Positions 33,502 to 42,856 of a stretch of DNA of 64,000 nucleotides are shown in pieces. The translations under genes and the position numbers were made by a program. Source of the stretch: Geothrix limicola (GTDB lineage Bacteria > Acidobacteriota > Holophagae > Holophagales > Holophagaceae). Within the stretch, counting starts at the first letter, position 1; each line of letters starts with the position of its first letter. The notes under the pieces are model-generated. The model made no database searches, was not told the origin of the DNA, and worked only from the letters and a program-made list of their open reading frames with translations. The stretch lies in the NCBI RefSeq assembly GCF_030268085.1, contig NZ_BSDE01000001.1, positions 62,001-126,000 on the forward strand. The letters run 5' to 3'.

Positions 33502-34947
33502 ATGAAAAAGATCTGGCTGGGGTTGCCGGTGGCAATCCTTGTGGGCTGCGGGGGTGGAGGATCTGCGCCGAAGAGTCAGGCAGCCGACCCCAACGCCCCG
33601 AGAACCATCAGCGGGACCATGCGGACAGACTGCTTCGGCGATTCCGGTTCCACCGTTCGGAACACGGATCTGAGCGGCTACACCATCCGGGCCCTCGTTC
33701 CCAAGGCGGCGGGGGGATATACCGTCTATGCGGGATCGGGGCTCGCCGACGGCACCTTCACCATCCCTTCGGTTCCTCCTGGGGAATGCCTCATTCAACT
33801 GTCCAAGGCCGGAAGCAACTACGCCTCACACTTCTGGACAAACCTTTCCGAGATCCATCTGGGAGGGTATTCGCAAGGCCGGCCGGATTGGACTGCCGCG
33901 CCCTCGGCGACGACCTTGGACATCCAGCCCACCGTGGCGCCCGCGTCCAACACGTACGGGGAGATCATCGCGCCATCCCTGGGGATGCAGCGCCAGGCCT
34001 ATTTCAGCACTGGCCTCAACGCCTGGCGCTTCAGCCTCGCGGGCTCGCCGCTGCCGGAACAGGGGAAGGATTCGGGCTATTTCAGCTACATGACCCCTCT
34101 GGTTTCGATGGGTTCGGGATGGAGCCAGACCCTCGCGGGAATCCTGTCCCTGCCTTCTTCAGGCCTCCAGCCTGGCGTCACGACGCAGATCCTGGCCGCC
34201 CCCCAGGGGCTGGCTCCCAACGCCTCCCAAAACCTCACCATCGACGCCGATGCCTTCCATGCCGCCGTTCTTGCGGTCGACACGTCCAGCCCCGCCACGA
34301 ACACAGTCTTCACCCTGAAGGCACAGCCCTATGGATCCACGGTGGCTCCGTTGGCGGCGGCGGCGATGCTGGTCTACCAAAGCTCAGCTTCGGGGATCAT
34401 CCAGGAGTGGAACCTTCCTTACTCCAATCCCTACCCCGCGAGTTGGGGCGGGGTGGTGAGCGTCACTCGGAATTGCATCAAGACCTATACGATACCTGGG
34501 ACGACCAATACCGCCAATTGGGCCTTTTCGGTCAACGTGACCTATCCAAAAACCGCCCTGCCCAGCCAGCCCATCGCCCCCCTCGTCGGTCCTCCTCGCA
34601 ACGTGAAGATGAATGGACAGGCCATGTCCAATCCGACACTTTCGGTGGGAACCACCCCGCTGTTCTCTTGGGATGCGCCGGCGACGGGCACGCCAAGCTA
34701 TTACCTGCTATCCATCTACCAGCTGCTGCCCGTGTCCGGAAGCACCTTCATGAGTAGCACAACGGTCGCCCAGTTCCGGATGACCAACAACCGCCTGGAA
34801 GTCCCCCCAGGGCTCCTCAGCCCCGGCGCGACCTATTTCGGCTACCTGAGGGCGTATTACCAAGGACAGTACGATCCCTCCCATCCCACGCGATTGGGTT
34901 TTCCCCTGGCCTACGCCGACTACAACACGGAGATCTTCGTCCCCTGA
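33502..34947 (+). CDS. Lipoprotein of unknown function
   Basis: A 481-residue exported lipoprotein. MKKIWLGLPVAILVGC ends in a lipobox (LVGC), followed by a Gly/Ser spacer. The remaining sequence is rich in Ser, Thr, Pro, Gly and aromatic residues and is predicted to be beta-rich, with a Ig/fibronectin-like segment near the C-terminus (VGTTPLFSWDAPATGTPSYYLLSIYQL...YFGYLRAYY). I recognise no enzyme motif. Codon choice is less extreme than in the housekeeping genes around it. ATG 33502 has GGAG upstream. Confidence 0.8.
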   Translation: MKKIWLGLPVAILVGCGGGGSAPKSQAADPNAPRTISGTMRTDCFGDSGSTVRNTDLSGYTIRALVPKAAGGYTVYAGSGLADGTFTIPSVPPGECLIQLSKAGSNYASHFWTNLSEIHLGGYSQGRPDWTAAPSATTLDIQPTVAPASNTYGEIIAPSLGMQRQAYFSTGLNAWRFSLAGSPLPEQGKDSGYFSYMTPLVSMGSGWSQTLAGILSLPSSGLQPGVTTQILAAPQGLAPNASQNLTIDADAFHAAVLAVDTSSPATNTVFTLKAQPYGSTVAPLAAAAMLVYQSSASGIIQEWNLPYSNPYPASWGGVVSVTRNCIKTYTIPGTTNTANWAFSVNVTYPKTALPSQPIAPLVGPPRNVKMNGQAMSNPTLSVGTTPLFSWDAPATGTPSYYLLSIYQLLPVSGSTFMSSTTVAQFRMTNNRLEVPPGLLSPGATYFGYLRAYYQGQYDPSHPTRLGFPLAYADYNTEIFVP

Positions 34948-35061
34948 ATCCGCGATCTAACCTGATTTGGGTCAAGTGGCGAGGTCTTCTGAAGAGCGGC
35001 GATCCGGAGGCGCCGGGCGGCCTAGGCGGCTAGACTGGTTTTTCATCTTTTCGGAGGTTCC

Positions 35062-35808
35062 ATGTTCCGTCTCGACGGCAAGATCGCGCTCGTCACCGGC
35101 GCCAGCCAGGGCATCGGCGAAGCCATCGCGAAGCATCTTGCGGCCCAGGGCGCCACGGTGGTCTGCGCGGCCCGCACGCTGAGCAAGCTGCAGGCAGTGG
35201 CCGATGCCATCACCACCGCAGGCGGGAAGGCGGACGTGCTGGCGGCGGATCTCGCTGACACGGCCTCGGTGAAGGCGGCCATCGCGACCACCATCGAGCG
35301 CCACGGCGCCATTCACATCCTGGTGAACAACGCGGGCATCACCCGCGACAAGCTGCTCATCCAGATGAAGGAAGAGGATTGGGACGCGGTGATCGACACC
35401 AACCTCAAGGGCGCCTACACGGCCATCCAGGCGGCCACCAAGCCCATGATGAAGCAGCGCTGGGGCCGCATCATCAACATCGCTTCCGTCGTGGGGCAGA
35501 TGGGCAACGCGGGCCAGGCCAACTACGTCGCGGCGAAGGCCGGCCTCATCGGCCTCACCAAGTCGGTGGCGCGGGAGTTGGCCAGCCGCAACGTCACAGC
35601 CAACGCGGTGACGCCGGGCTACATCGAGACCGCCATGACCGCGGGGCTGCCCGAGGACGTGAAGGCCGAATTCACCAAGCAGATTCCCCTGGGCCGCATG
35701 GGCACCGGAGCCGACATCGCCGCCGCCGTGGCCTTCCTCGCCAGCGAAGAAGCTGGCTACATCACCGGCCAGGTGCTCAGCGTGAACGGCGGAATGCTGA
35801 TGGCCTAA
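35062..35808 (+). CDS. fabG: 3-oxoacyl-ACP reductase
   Basis: A 248-residue short-chain dehydrogenase of fatty acid elongation. It shows the cofactor motif TGASQGIGE, NNAG at 89-92, the catalytic Ser142, Tyr155 and Lys159 (NYVAAKAG), and the C-terminal VLSVNGGMLMA typical of FabG. TCGGAGGTTCC provides the ribosome site. It is separated from the plsX-fabD cluster by about 12 kb, so fatty acid genes are scattered in this genome. The phosphatase gene begins four bases downstream. Confidence 0.94.
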   Translation: MFRLDGKIALVTGASQGIGEAIAKHLAAQGATVVCAARTLSKLQAVADAITTAGGKADVLAADLADTASVKAAIATTIERHGAIHILVNNAGITRDKLLIQMKEEDWDAVIDTNLKGAYTAIQAATKPMMKQRWGRIINIASVVGQMGNAGQANYVAAKAGLIGLTKSVARELASRNVTANAVTPGYIETAMTAGLPEDVKAEFTKQIPLGRMGTGADIAAAVAFLASEEAGYITGQVLSVNGGMLMA

Positions 35809-35812
35809 AGCC

Positions 35813-37750
35813 ATGTTCCAAGCGCTCGGGGATCTCCTTCGCCGCGGCTGGGCCGGTTTCCGGTTCCGGCGGCACTGGCCCTGGGCGCTGCTCGTCGTCG
35901 GTCTGGCGCTGTCCCTGCCTCCGGTGGATTCCGGCTGCGCAGGCTTTTTCGCCTTCGTGGGCGGAACCGTACTGGTCATCCGGGGCCTGCATTGGATCTG
36001 GGTCAAGCTGCTGTTCCGCGTGTCGCGGCGCCTCTGGGTGATCCTCGCCCTGATGTCGGTGCTTCCCGTGGCGGCCATGGCCCTGATGCTCATGTCCCTG
36101 GGCTGGCTCGGCCTCGGCGCCCAGGTGAGCCGCTCCACCCAGCAGACGATGAGCGCCTGGGAGGACGCCCTGAGGGTCGCCAATCGCGAACCTTCTGATG
36201 CCACGGCGCTGCAGGCCCTGCGCACCTATGGCGAAGCCTGGGTCGAACACGTCCAGACTCTGCCCGAGGGTGTGCCGTCCACCTTCGTCGGCGTGGTTTG
36301 GGCCGACGGTCACGCGGTAAGTGGCAAGGAGCTGCGCAAGGATACGTATTTGCGGGCCGTTCAGAAGGAAGCCGGCGGATTCCGCGTGCTGTCCCTCGGC
36401 CTCGGCGTCCTCGGCGACCGCGCCCAGGCCCTCGCGGGCGGACAGGTGCGCTTCGACCTGGCGTACCAGGTGAAGCGGAAGAAGGCCCGAGACTTCAAAG
36501 TCGAGGCGGGAGGGCAGACCCGGAGCGTGACGCCCATCCTGGAAGCCCAGGACGACAGCACCATCTCCTGGACCAAGGGGCAGGCCCTCGAAGGCACGGG
36601 ATTCTTTGCGCCCTTCAATCTGCCGCCCATGGCGTTCAAGCTCATGGACTGGTCCACAGGCCAGCCCATGGTGCTGACGGCCACGCCGGAAACGAACCTC
36701 TATGCGCTGTTCTCGGGGTTCCGCTCCAGCGAGCGGGGGGCCCTTTCATCCGGCACGGTGAAGTCCATCATCGTCGTCGTGCTCGTGATGATGGGCCTGG
36801 CCACTGCCCAGGCCATGGCCGCCGTGCTGGGCCTGCTGCTGGCCTGGTCCCTGGGCCGTGCGGTGAACGATCTGCACGGGGGCGTGAAGCGGCTCAGCCT
36901 CGGCGATTTCTCGGCGCGCATCCGGCCCCGCGGCAAGGATCAGGTGGCCCAGCTTTCTTCGGCCTTCAATGAAATGGCCGAACAGCTCCAGGCGGCGGAC
37001 GCGGAGCGCGGGGAACGGCTGCGGATGGAGGAGGAACTTCGCGTCGCCCGCGAGGTGCAGATGCGCCTGCTGCCGGATCTGGAGGCGCTGCGCATGCCCT
37101 CCGTGCGCGCCACCATTCTTCCGGCGCGGGAAGTGGCCGGGGACTACTACGATGTGTTCCCCCTGAGAGACGGAAGCCTGGCCTTCCTGATCCTCGACGT
37201 GAGCGGAAAGGGCACGAGCGCCGCCTTCTACGCGGCGGAAACGAAGGGCGTGCTGTCGGCCCTCGACAAGCAATTGCTCGGCCCCCTGGAGGTGGCGGAC
37301 CGCCTCAACGCCATCTGGTGCCAGGGCCACGATCGGCGCCTCTTCCTCACCCTCGCCTACGGCACCTTCCACCCGCGCTCGGGCCGCTACCAGTTCGTGC
37401 GGGCGGGGCACCCTTCAGCCTTCCTGCGCCATGCAGACGGACGCGTGACACGCCTGCACCCGCGGGGCCTGGGTGTGGGCCTCAGCGCCAGCCAGTTCAG
37501 GGCCGCGCTGGAACTCGACGAAGGCATCCTCGAGCCCGGCGACAGCCTGATCTTCTACACGGACGGACTCTCGGAGGCTCAGGCCCCCGACGACAGCTTC
37601 TACGGCGAAGCGCGTCTGGAAGCGCTGCTGCGGCGCCCTTCGGAGGATCTGCAGGGCAGCATCCTCGCCGACGTGGTGGCCTTCGCCGATGGGCGTCCGC
37701 TGGCGGACGACCTGACCCTGCTCATCCTCAGCCGCGGACTAGTGGGCTGA
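35813..37750 (+). CDS. Membrane HAMP-PP2C (SpoIIE-type) serine phosphatase
   Basis: A 645-residue integral membrane signalling protein. Two to three N-terminal helices (to about residue 105) are followed by an extracytoplasmic domain of roughly 200 residues and another helix (TVKSIIVVVLVMMGLATAQAMAAVLGLLLAW). Next come a HAMP linker (RAVNDLHGGVKRLSLGDFSARIRPRGKDQVAQLSSAFNEMAEQL) and a coiled coil. The PP2C phosphatase domain has VAGDYYDVF, LDVSGKGTSAAF, YTDGLSEA and DDLTLLIL. It would dephosphorylate a Ser/Thr substrate such as a STAS protein. Its last 12 bases overlap, on the opposite strand, the end of a large Ser/Thr kinase gene. Confidence 0.92.
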   Translation: MFQALGDLLRRGWAGFRFRRHWPWALLVVGLALSLPPVDSGCAGFFAFVGGTVLVIRGLHWIWVKLLFRVSRRLWVILALMSVLPVAAMALMLMSLGWLGLGAQVSRSTQQTMSAWEDALRVANREPSDATALQALRTYGEAWVEHVQTLPEGVPSTFVGVVWADGHAVSGKELRKDTYLRAVQKEAGGFRVLSLGLGVLGDRAQALAGGQVRFDLAYQVKRKKARDFKVEAGGQTRSVTPILEAQDDSTISWTKGQALEGTGFFAPFNLPPMAFKLMDWSTGQPMVLTATPETNLYALFSGFRSSERGALSSGTVKSIIVVVLVMMGLATAQAMAAVLGLLLAWSLGRAVNDLHGGVKRLSLGDFSARIRPRGKDQVAQLSSAFNEMAEQLQAADAERGERLRMEEELRVAREVQMRLLPDLEALRMPSVRATILPAREVAGDYYDVFPLRDGSLAFLILDVSGKGTSAAFYAAETKGVLSALDKQLLGPLEVADRLNAIWCQGHDRRLFLTLAYGTFHPRSGRYQFVRAGHPSAFLRHADGRVTRLHPRGLGVGLSASQFRAALELDEGILEPGDSLIFYTDGLSEAQAPDDSFYGEARLEALLRRPSEDLQGSILADVVAFADGRPLADDLTLLILSRGLVG

Positions 37751-40531
37751 CACGTCCTTCAGCTCCCGCACGATCTCGGGGGCCTGGAGCCGGGCGGCGT
37801 TGAGGGCCTTGTCGAAGAGCGCCTTCGATTCGTCGCTGCGGCCCTCACTGCGCGCCAGCCAGCCTTCGGCCCGCAGGATGTACGGGGTCTCCTCCGTGGA
37901 GAGGGTGCGGCTGCGGTCGAGGAGGGCCCGGGCCATGCCGCGGCGTCCGTCCCGGGCCATGCACTCGGCCTCGCCCGCCAGGCAGTGGGCCTCCATGAGG
38001 GCATCCTTCAGTTCCTCGTGAAGGGCGAGGGACTGCCGGTAGCAGTCGCGCGCGGCTTCGTACTTGCCCGCCGTGCGGTTCAGCTCCCCGAGGTTGTAGA
38101 GGGCGAGGGCCTCCATGGGCCGCAGCGTGGTCTTGCGCGCGAGTTCGAGCATCTGGCGCACGAGGCCTTCGGCGCGGTCGAGGTCGCCCCGGGCCTGGGC
38201 GACGCTGCCGAGGCCCATGAGCGTATAGACCAGGCCGTTCTGATCGCCGATGGCTTCGCGCAGGCTCTGGGTCTTGCGGAAGAAGGCTTCGGCGCGATCC
38301 AGCCCGCCCTCCTGCGAAAGCGCCAGGTCGCCGAGGTTGTTGGTGAGGAAGGATTCGCCCCACTTGTCGCCGTAGCTCTGCACGGTCTCCAGGGCGCCCA
38401 GGTAGCGGGCCTCGGCGCCCTTGAGGTTGCCGCGCTCGCGCTCGATCACCGCCAGGTTGTTGAGCACCCGCGTGGCACTCAGCTTGTCGCCGGCGGAGCG
38501 GTACATGGCCAGGGCCTCCTGGTAGGCGGCCTCGGCTTCCCCGGGTTTGTGTTGGCGCTGCAGGTTCACGCCGAGGGTCGCGTGCACCCCGGCCTCGAAA
38601 TCCGTCGCACCCAGCGCCCGGGCCAATTCCAGGGCCTCGCGGCAGGTCTGGTCCGAGGCCGCCCACTGGCCGCGGTCGCCGTAGCGGATGGACAGGTGAT
38701 GCAGCGCCCTCATCTCGAAGACGCGGTTTCCCTGGGCCCGCGCCACCCAGCGCGCCCACTGGAACACCGGTTCCGGCGGCACGTCCGCCAGGCGGCTGAG
38801 GCAGCGGGCGTACATCAGCACCGCGGGCGCGTAATCCGGGGCCCACTGGGTGGCCTCCCGGAAGGCCGGCGCGGCCTCCTTGAAGTCGCCGCGGTCCATG
38901 CACTCGGCGCCGCGGGCATAGGCCTCGAGGGCCTTGGCGGGCAGGTCCGGCAGGCGCCGCAGTGAGGTGCGGGAGGCGAAGGGATCGACGGCTTTGAGCA
39001 GGTCGTTGACGACCTGCCGCGCCAGGGGCAGCGAGGCCTCGGCGCCCTGGCCGCCTTCGCGGGCCTCGCCCCCCTGGCGGAGCGTTCCCTTCGCATCGAT
39101 CAATTCGTAGGCCACGACGAAGGCGCCATCGGGACCCTTCTTCAGGGTGCCCCGCAGCATCAGCTGGGTGCCGAGGGCCGAGGCCAGCCGCGCGAGGTCC
39201 GCGGAACTGAGGGGCCCATCCGCCGCGAGATGGAGCGTACTCCGGGCGCTGACGACACTTTCCGGATCGAGGGGCGCCAGCTTGGGATGCTCGCGCAGCG
39301 CGGCCTCCAGCATCTCCGGTAGCACGAGGCGCATGAGCGGGTCCATCCGCGGGTCGCCCGTCTGGTTCACGAAGGGCAGCACGGCGAGCCGCGCGGGGCG
39401 CTCCTTCGCGAGGTCGGCGATGATTCCGCGGCTGAGGAACCAGTTCACGCCGCCGGCGAGCGCCAGGGCCGCGACCGTGGAGGCGGCCGTCCAGCGGAGC
39501 AGGGTGCGGGGCTTCAGCAGGCGGCCCAGTCGTTCGGCCACCCTGGCCGCGCTGGGCCGCTTGAAGGGATGGGCATCCAGCATGCCGCGCAGGAGATCCG
39601 CCGTGCCCGAGGGCAGGCCACGCACCTTCAGTTCGCGGCGCGCGCCTTCCACGATGGCCCGCATGCGGATCCGCCCCTCGCCGGGGAAGGGGTGCTCGCC
39701 GGCCAGCAGCTCCCAGGCCACGATGCCCATGGAGAACACGTCGCTGGCGGGGCCCGCCGCCTGGCCCTGGATCTGCTCGGGCGAGGCGTAGCTGGGGCTG
39801 CCCATGAAGACGCCGGCCTGGGTGAGCTTCTCCCAGCTGTGGGGCCCGGAGGCGTCGCGCCAGGCACCTTCGATGGGATTGGCGGCCGTGTCGCGCCGGT
39901 CGGCGTTCCGCTTCTGCTCCGCTTCGGCGAGGGCCTGCAGCAGGGCGAGGTTCGACACAGCGGGTGGCGTGAGCTGGTATTCGCCGGGGTTCTGGGGATC
40001 CGTGAGGCGGGCCAGGCCGAAGTCGAGCACCTTCACCTTGGGTCCCTGGTCGCCGCTTCCGGGCGCCACCATGATGTTGCGGGGCTTGAGATCGCGGTGG
40101 ACCAGACCCTTGGCGTGCGCGGCTTCCAGCGCCAGGGCCACGGAGCGGATCACCTGCAGCTTCTCGCGAACCTTCAGTGTCGGGGCGATCTGATCGAGGG
40201 TCTGGCCCTCCAGCAGCTCCATGGCGATGTAGGTGCCGCTGGGGCCATCCACCCAATCGTGGACGAGGCATACGTTCGGGTGGTTCAGCTGCGCCAGGGC
40301 GAGGGCTTCGCGACGGAACCGCTCGGGCGCGCCGGCCTCGCGCTCTTCTCCGGCCCTCAGCGCCTTGAGCGCGACGCTGCGTTCCAGCGTGGAATCCCAG
40401 GCCTTGTAGACTTCGCCCATGCCGCCCGTGCCCACGAGGCATTCCACGCGGAAGCGCCCAATCTGGGTTCCGGGTTCCAGAATCCGTCTTCCCTCAGGAG
40501 GGGCAGACGTGGGCTGAGGGTCGTTGGACAT
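37739..40531 (-). CDS. Membrane Ser/Thr protein kinase with TPR sensor region
   Basis: A 930-residue eukaryotic-like kinase. The kinase domain (about 23-320) has the glycine loop GTGGMGEVYKAW, the lysine in VALKAL, HRDLKPRNIMV, DFGLAR and GSPSYASPEQ. One membrane helix (about 350-375) is followed by a region of about 150 residues that resembles the alpha/beta domain seen after the helix in Acidobacteriota kinases. The C-terminus has at least eight tetratricopeptide-like repeats (e.g. ALEAYARGAECMDRGDFKEAAPAF). The activation segment between DFG and SPEQ is unusually long, about 80 residues. It converges on, and overlaps by 12 bases, a PP2C phosphatase gene. Confidence 0.93.
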   Translation of the reverse strand: MSNDPQPTSAPPEGRRILEPGTQIGRFRVECLVGTGGMGEVYKAWDSTLERSVALKALRAGEEREAGAPERFRREALALAQLNHPNVCLVHDWVDGPSGTYIAMELLEGQTLDQIAPTLKVREKLQVIRSVALALEAAHAKGLVHRDLKPRNIMVAPGSGDQGPKVKVLDFGLARLTDPQNPGEYQLTPPAVSNLALLQALAEAEQKRNADRRDTAANPIEGAWRDASGPHSWEKLTQAGVFMGSPSYASPEQIQGQAAGPASDVFSMGIVAWELLAGEHPFPGEGRIRMRAIVEGARRELKVRGLPSGTADLLRGMLDAHPFKRPSAARVAERLGRLLKPRTLLRWTAASTVAALALAGGVNWFLSRGIIADLAKERPARLAVLPFVNQTGDPRMDPLMRLVLPEMLEAALREHPKLAPLDPESVVSARSTLHLAADGPLSSADLARLASALGTQLMLRGTLKKGPDGAFVVAYELIDAKGTLRQGGEAREGGQGAEASLPLARQVVNDLLKAVDPFASRTSLRRLPDLPAKALEAYARGAECMDRGDFKEAAPAFREATQWAPDYAPAVLMYARCLSRLADVPPEPVFQWARWVARAQGNRVFEMRALHHLSIRYGDRGQWAASDQTCREALELARALGATDFEAGVHATLGVNLQRQHKPGEAEAAYQEALAMYRSAGDKLSATRVLNNLAVIERERGNLKGAEARYLGALETVQSYGDKWGESFLTNNLGDLALSQEGGLDRAEAFFRKTQSLREAIGDQNGLVYTLMGLGSVAQARGDLDRAEGLVRQMLELARKTTLRPMEALALYNLGELNRTAGKYEAARDCYRQSLALHEELKDALMEAHCLAGEAECMARDGRRGMARALLDRSRTLSTEETPYILRAEGWLARSEGRSDESKALFDKALNAARLQAPEIVRELKDVSAH

Positions 40532-40630
40532 GCGGGTCTGTCCTCCACTTGAATGCGAGCTGTTCTCCGGAACGAGGACAGGCTCTAAGCATCAGGTGTT
40601 TGTTAAAACGTAACACACCCGCTAGAAAAA

Positions 40631-41947
40631 TCAGTCCAGCGTGGCCTTCCGCTCGCCATCCCGCCAGCGCAGGCGCAGGGCGGCCCCGGGGGGCAGGGCC
40701 AGGGCCCGGGTCACGGGCTTCCCGTCCGGCCCCAGCGCCAGCACGAAACCGCGCGAAAGGGGGCCCGTGGGATCGAGGCCCTGCAGCCGCTCGGCCTGCA
40801 CGGCGAGCCGGTGGTCGCGCTGCTGGAGGGCGCGGAGGATCGCGGGGCCCAGGCGCCGCTGGGCCTCGCGCACCCGGGGCAGGTCCAGTTCCCCCGCGGC
40901 CAGGGATCCGGCGCGGGCGAGGCGGTGGCGCAACAGGGCCATCCGCGCGGCGGCGCCGTCCAGGCCGCGGCTGGGATGGGCCAGGGCCAGGCGCTGGGAG
41001 AGGGCGGCGAAGCGCGCGGCCGCCGAAGCCAGCGGATCGGCGCGCTGGAGGCCGTGGTCCGTCAGCAGGTTCAGCGTGGTCTCGAGGCCGCGCAGGCGCC
41101 AGGCCGTCTTGGCGGCGAGGGCTTCGACGCGGCGGCGCAGGTCGGCGCCCAGGGCTTCGCGGTCCGGCGTCGCCAGTTCCGCCGCCTGGCTGGGTGTGGC
41201 GGCGCGGCGGTCCGCGGCGAGGTCCACCAGGGTCGTGTCGATCTCATGGCCCACGCCGGTGATGACGGGGATCCGGCATTCCGCCACGGCGCGCACGAGG
41301 TCGGGATCGTTGAAGGCCCAGAGATCCTCCAGGCTGCCGCCGCCGCGCACGAGCAGCAGCGCGTCGCAGTGCCAGTAGGGATCCTGGATCTCCTGCAGGG
41401 CCAGCAGGGTCTCGGGCACGCAGCGTTCGCCCTGGGCGGCGGCGGGCGCGATGAGCAGATCGATGCCCGGCGCACGGCGGGCGGTCACCTCCAGCACGTC
41501 GCGCAGGGCCGCGCCGCCGAGGGCGGCCACGATGCCGAGCCGCTTCGGGAAGCGGGGCAGGGGGCGCTTGGGTCGATCGAACAGCCCCTGGGCGCGCAGG
41601 TCCGCTTCGAGCTGGCGCAGCCGCGCCTGCAAGTCGCCCACGCCCGCGGGCTCGCAGTGGGTCACGGCCAGGGTGAGCGTGCCGCCGGCGACGTAGAGGT
41701 TGAGGCTGCCCTTCAGCACCACGCGCTGGCCATCCGCGGGCCTGTGCTGCAGGAAGCGCTGCTGGCCGGCCCACACGGCGCAGGAAAGGGAGGCGCCTTC
41801 TTCTTTGAGCGTGAAGTACCAGTGGCGGCCCGAACCGCGGAAGTTCGACACCTCGCCCACCACGCAGACGGCGGCGAAGGCGGGTTCCAGGCGGGCCTTG
41901 ATCTGCTCCAGCAGGCGCTTGACGGAGAGGGGGGCGGATTCGCTCAT
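40631..41947 (-). CDS. xseA: Exodeoxyribonuclease VII large subunit
   Basis: A 438-residue nuclease subunit that degrades single-stranded DNA. The N-terminal OB fold (VCVVGEVSNFRGSGRHWYFTLKEEGASLSCAVW) is followed by the catalytic core RFPKRLGIVAALGGAALRDVLEV, LLLVRGGGSLEDLWAFNDPDLVRAVAECRIPVITGVGHEIDTTLVDLAADRRAATPSQAAEL, and a long coiled-coil C-terminus. The ATG at 41947 overlaps the stop of the upstream barrel gene by four bases (ATGA). The small subunit xseB is not in the window. Confidence 0.95.
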   Translation of the reverse strand: MSESAPLSVKRLLEQIKARLEPAFAAVCVVGEVSNFRGSGRHWYFTLKEEGASLSCAVWAGQQRFLQHRPADGQRVVLKGSLNLYVAGGTLTLAVTHCEPAGVGDLQARLRQLEADLRAQGLFDRPKRPLPRFPKRLGIVAALGGAALRDVLEVTARRAPGIDLLIAPAAAQGERCVPETLLALQEIQDPYWHCDALLLVRGGGSLEDLWAFNDPDLVRAVAECRIPVITGVGHEIDTTLVDLAADRRAATPSQAAELATPDREALGADLRRRVEALAAKTAWRLRGLETTLNLLTDHGLQRADPLASAAARFAALSQRLALAHPSRGLDGAAARMALLRHRLARAGSLAAGELDLPRVREAQRRLGPAILRALQQRDHRLAVQAERLQGLDPTGPLSRGFVLALGPDGKPVTRALALPPGAALRLRWRDGERKATLD

Positions 41948-42744
41948 GGTTTCCGGAAGCGCCCGAGGCCCACCGTGAGCCCCGCGAAGAGGGTGTAGCG
42001 CGGCGCCCCGTGGGACAGGCCCACGTCCACACCGCCATCCAGCACCAGCCGCTTGGACACCTTGTAGGCGACGCACCAGAGGTTGGAGACGATCCGCTCG
42101 TTCTGGGGCGTGGCCTGGAGGGCGTACAGTTCGCCCGTGAGCGACCAAGCCTCGCTGAGGTTGCGCGTGATGGAGACCGTGCCCGCGGCCTGGGCCGCCC
42201 TTCCGCCGCCCAGTTCAGAGGGCTGGCCGATCCAGGATTCCAGCAGGTTCACGTCGATGTGGTAGTCCCCCGCATCGCGGCTGAAGAGCAGCGTGAGCGT
42301 GTCAATGGGTGCGCCGTTGCCCAGGCCCTGGGAGGCCGGAGCCGTGGGGAAGGTGTGGGCCACCTGGACGGCCTGGTCCGCGCCGAACAGTCCGTCGTGC
42401 AGGTAGCACCATTGGGCCGCCAGGTTGAAGTCGCCCAGACCCGTGGCCACGGGCGCGCCCGTGGGGGCGAGGCGCAGGTAGCCCGGGCAGGAGAGGCGCA
42501 GCTCCACATCCTTGGCCAGACCCAGCTTCAGGAGGGTCGGCGTGCCGAAGCTGGGGCCATCCTCGCGCAGGTGGCTCTGCTGCAGGCCCCACTCCAGCTC
42601 GGCCAGCCCGGGCTGGGTGGTGAGGGCGGGATTGGCGAAGGTGGGCCGGTTGGGGTTCACCTCGATGGGCGGCGGTTCCTCCGCCCTCAGGGTGAAGGCG
42701 GGCGCGAAGGGCAGCGCGAGGATGAGGAACCAGGGGAGCTTCAT
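41944..42744 (-). CDS. Outer-membrane beta-barrel protein (MetA-pathway phenol-degradation family-like)
   Basis: A 266-residue exported protein with a signal peptide (LPWFLILALPFAPAFTLRA) and the N-terminal block NPNRPTFANPALTTQPGLAELEWGLQQ. This matches the uncharacterised family often annotated as putative MetA-pathway phenol degradation protein. The body has alternating hydrophobic strands and ends in FAGLTVGLGRFRKP, a possible final barrel strand. Substrate and role are unknown. It is transcribed first in a coupled pair with xseA, which need not imply a shared function. Confidence 0.78.
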   Translation of the reverse strand: MKLPWFLILALPFAPAFTLRAEEPPPIEVNPNRPTFANPALTTQPGLAELEWGLQQSHLREDGPSFGTPTLLKLGLAKDVELRLSCPGYLRLAPTGAPVATGLGDFNLAAQWCYLHDGLFGADQAVQVAHTFPTAPASQGLGNGAPIDTLTLLFSRDAGDYHIDVNLLESWIGQPSELGGGRAAQAAGTVSITRNLSEAWSLTGELYALQATPQNERIVSNLWCVAYKVSKRLVLDGGVDVGLSHGAPRYTLFAGLTVGLGRFRKP

Positions 42745-42856
42745 GACCCTCCAGGCTAGCGGATCCGGCCTCGCCTGAAGCCAGGGCCGCGAGTTATTCC
42801 TGGATGCGGCCCGTCTACCTCGTCATACAATGGTCGCCATCCCCCGAGGTGTTCCC

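Noticed and set aside
40631-42148. An extended XseA starting inside the barrel gene.
   Set aside because: The extra 67 residues are an Arg/Pro-rich shadow of the upstream gene; ATG 41947 overlaps its stop in the usual coupled manner and fits the OB fold.
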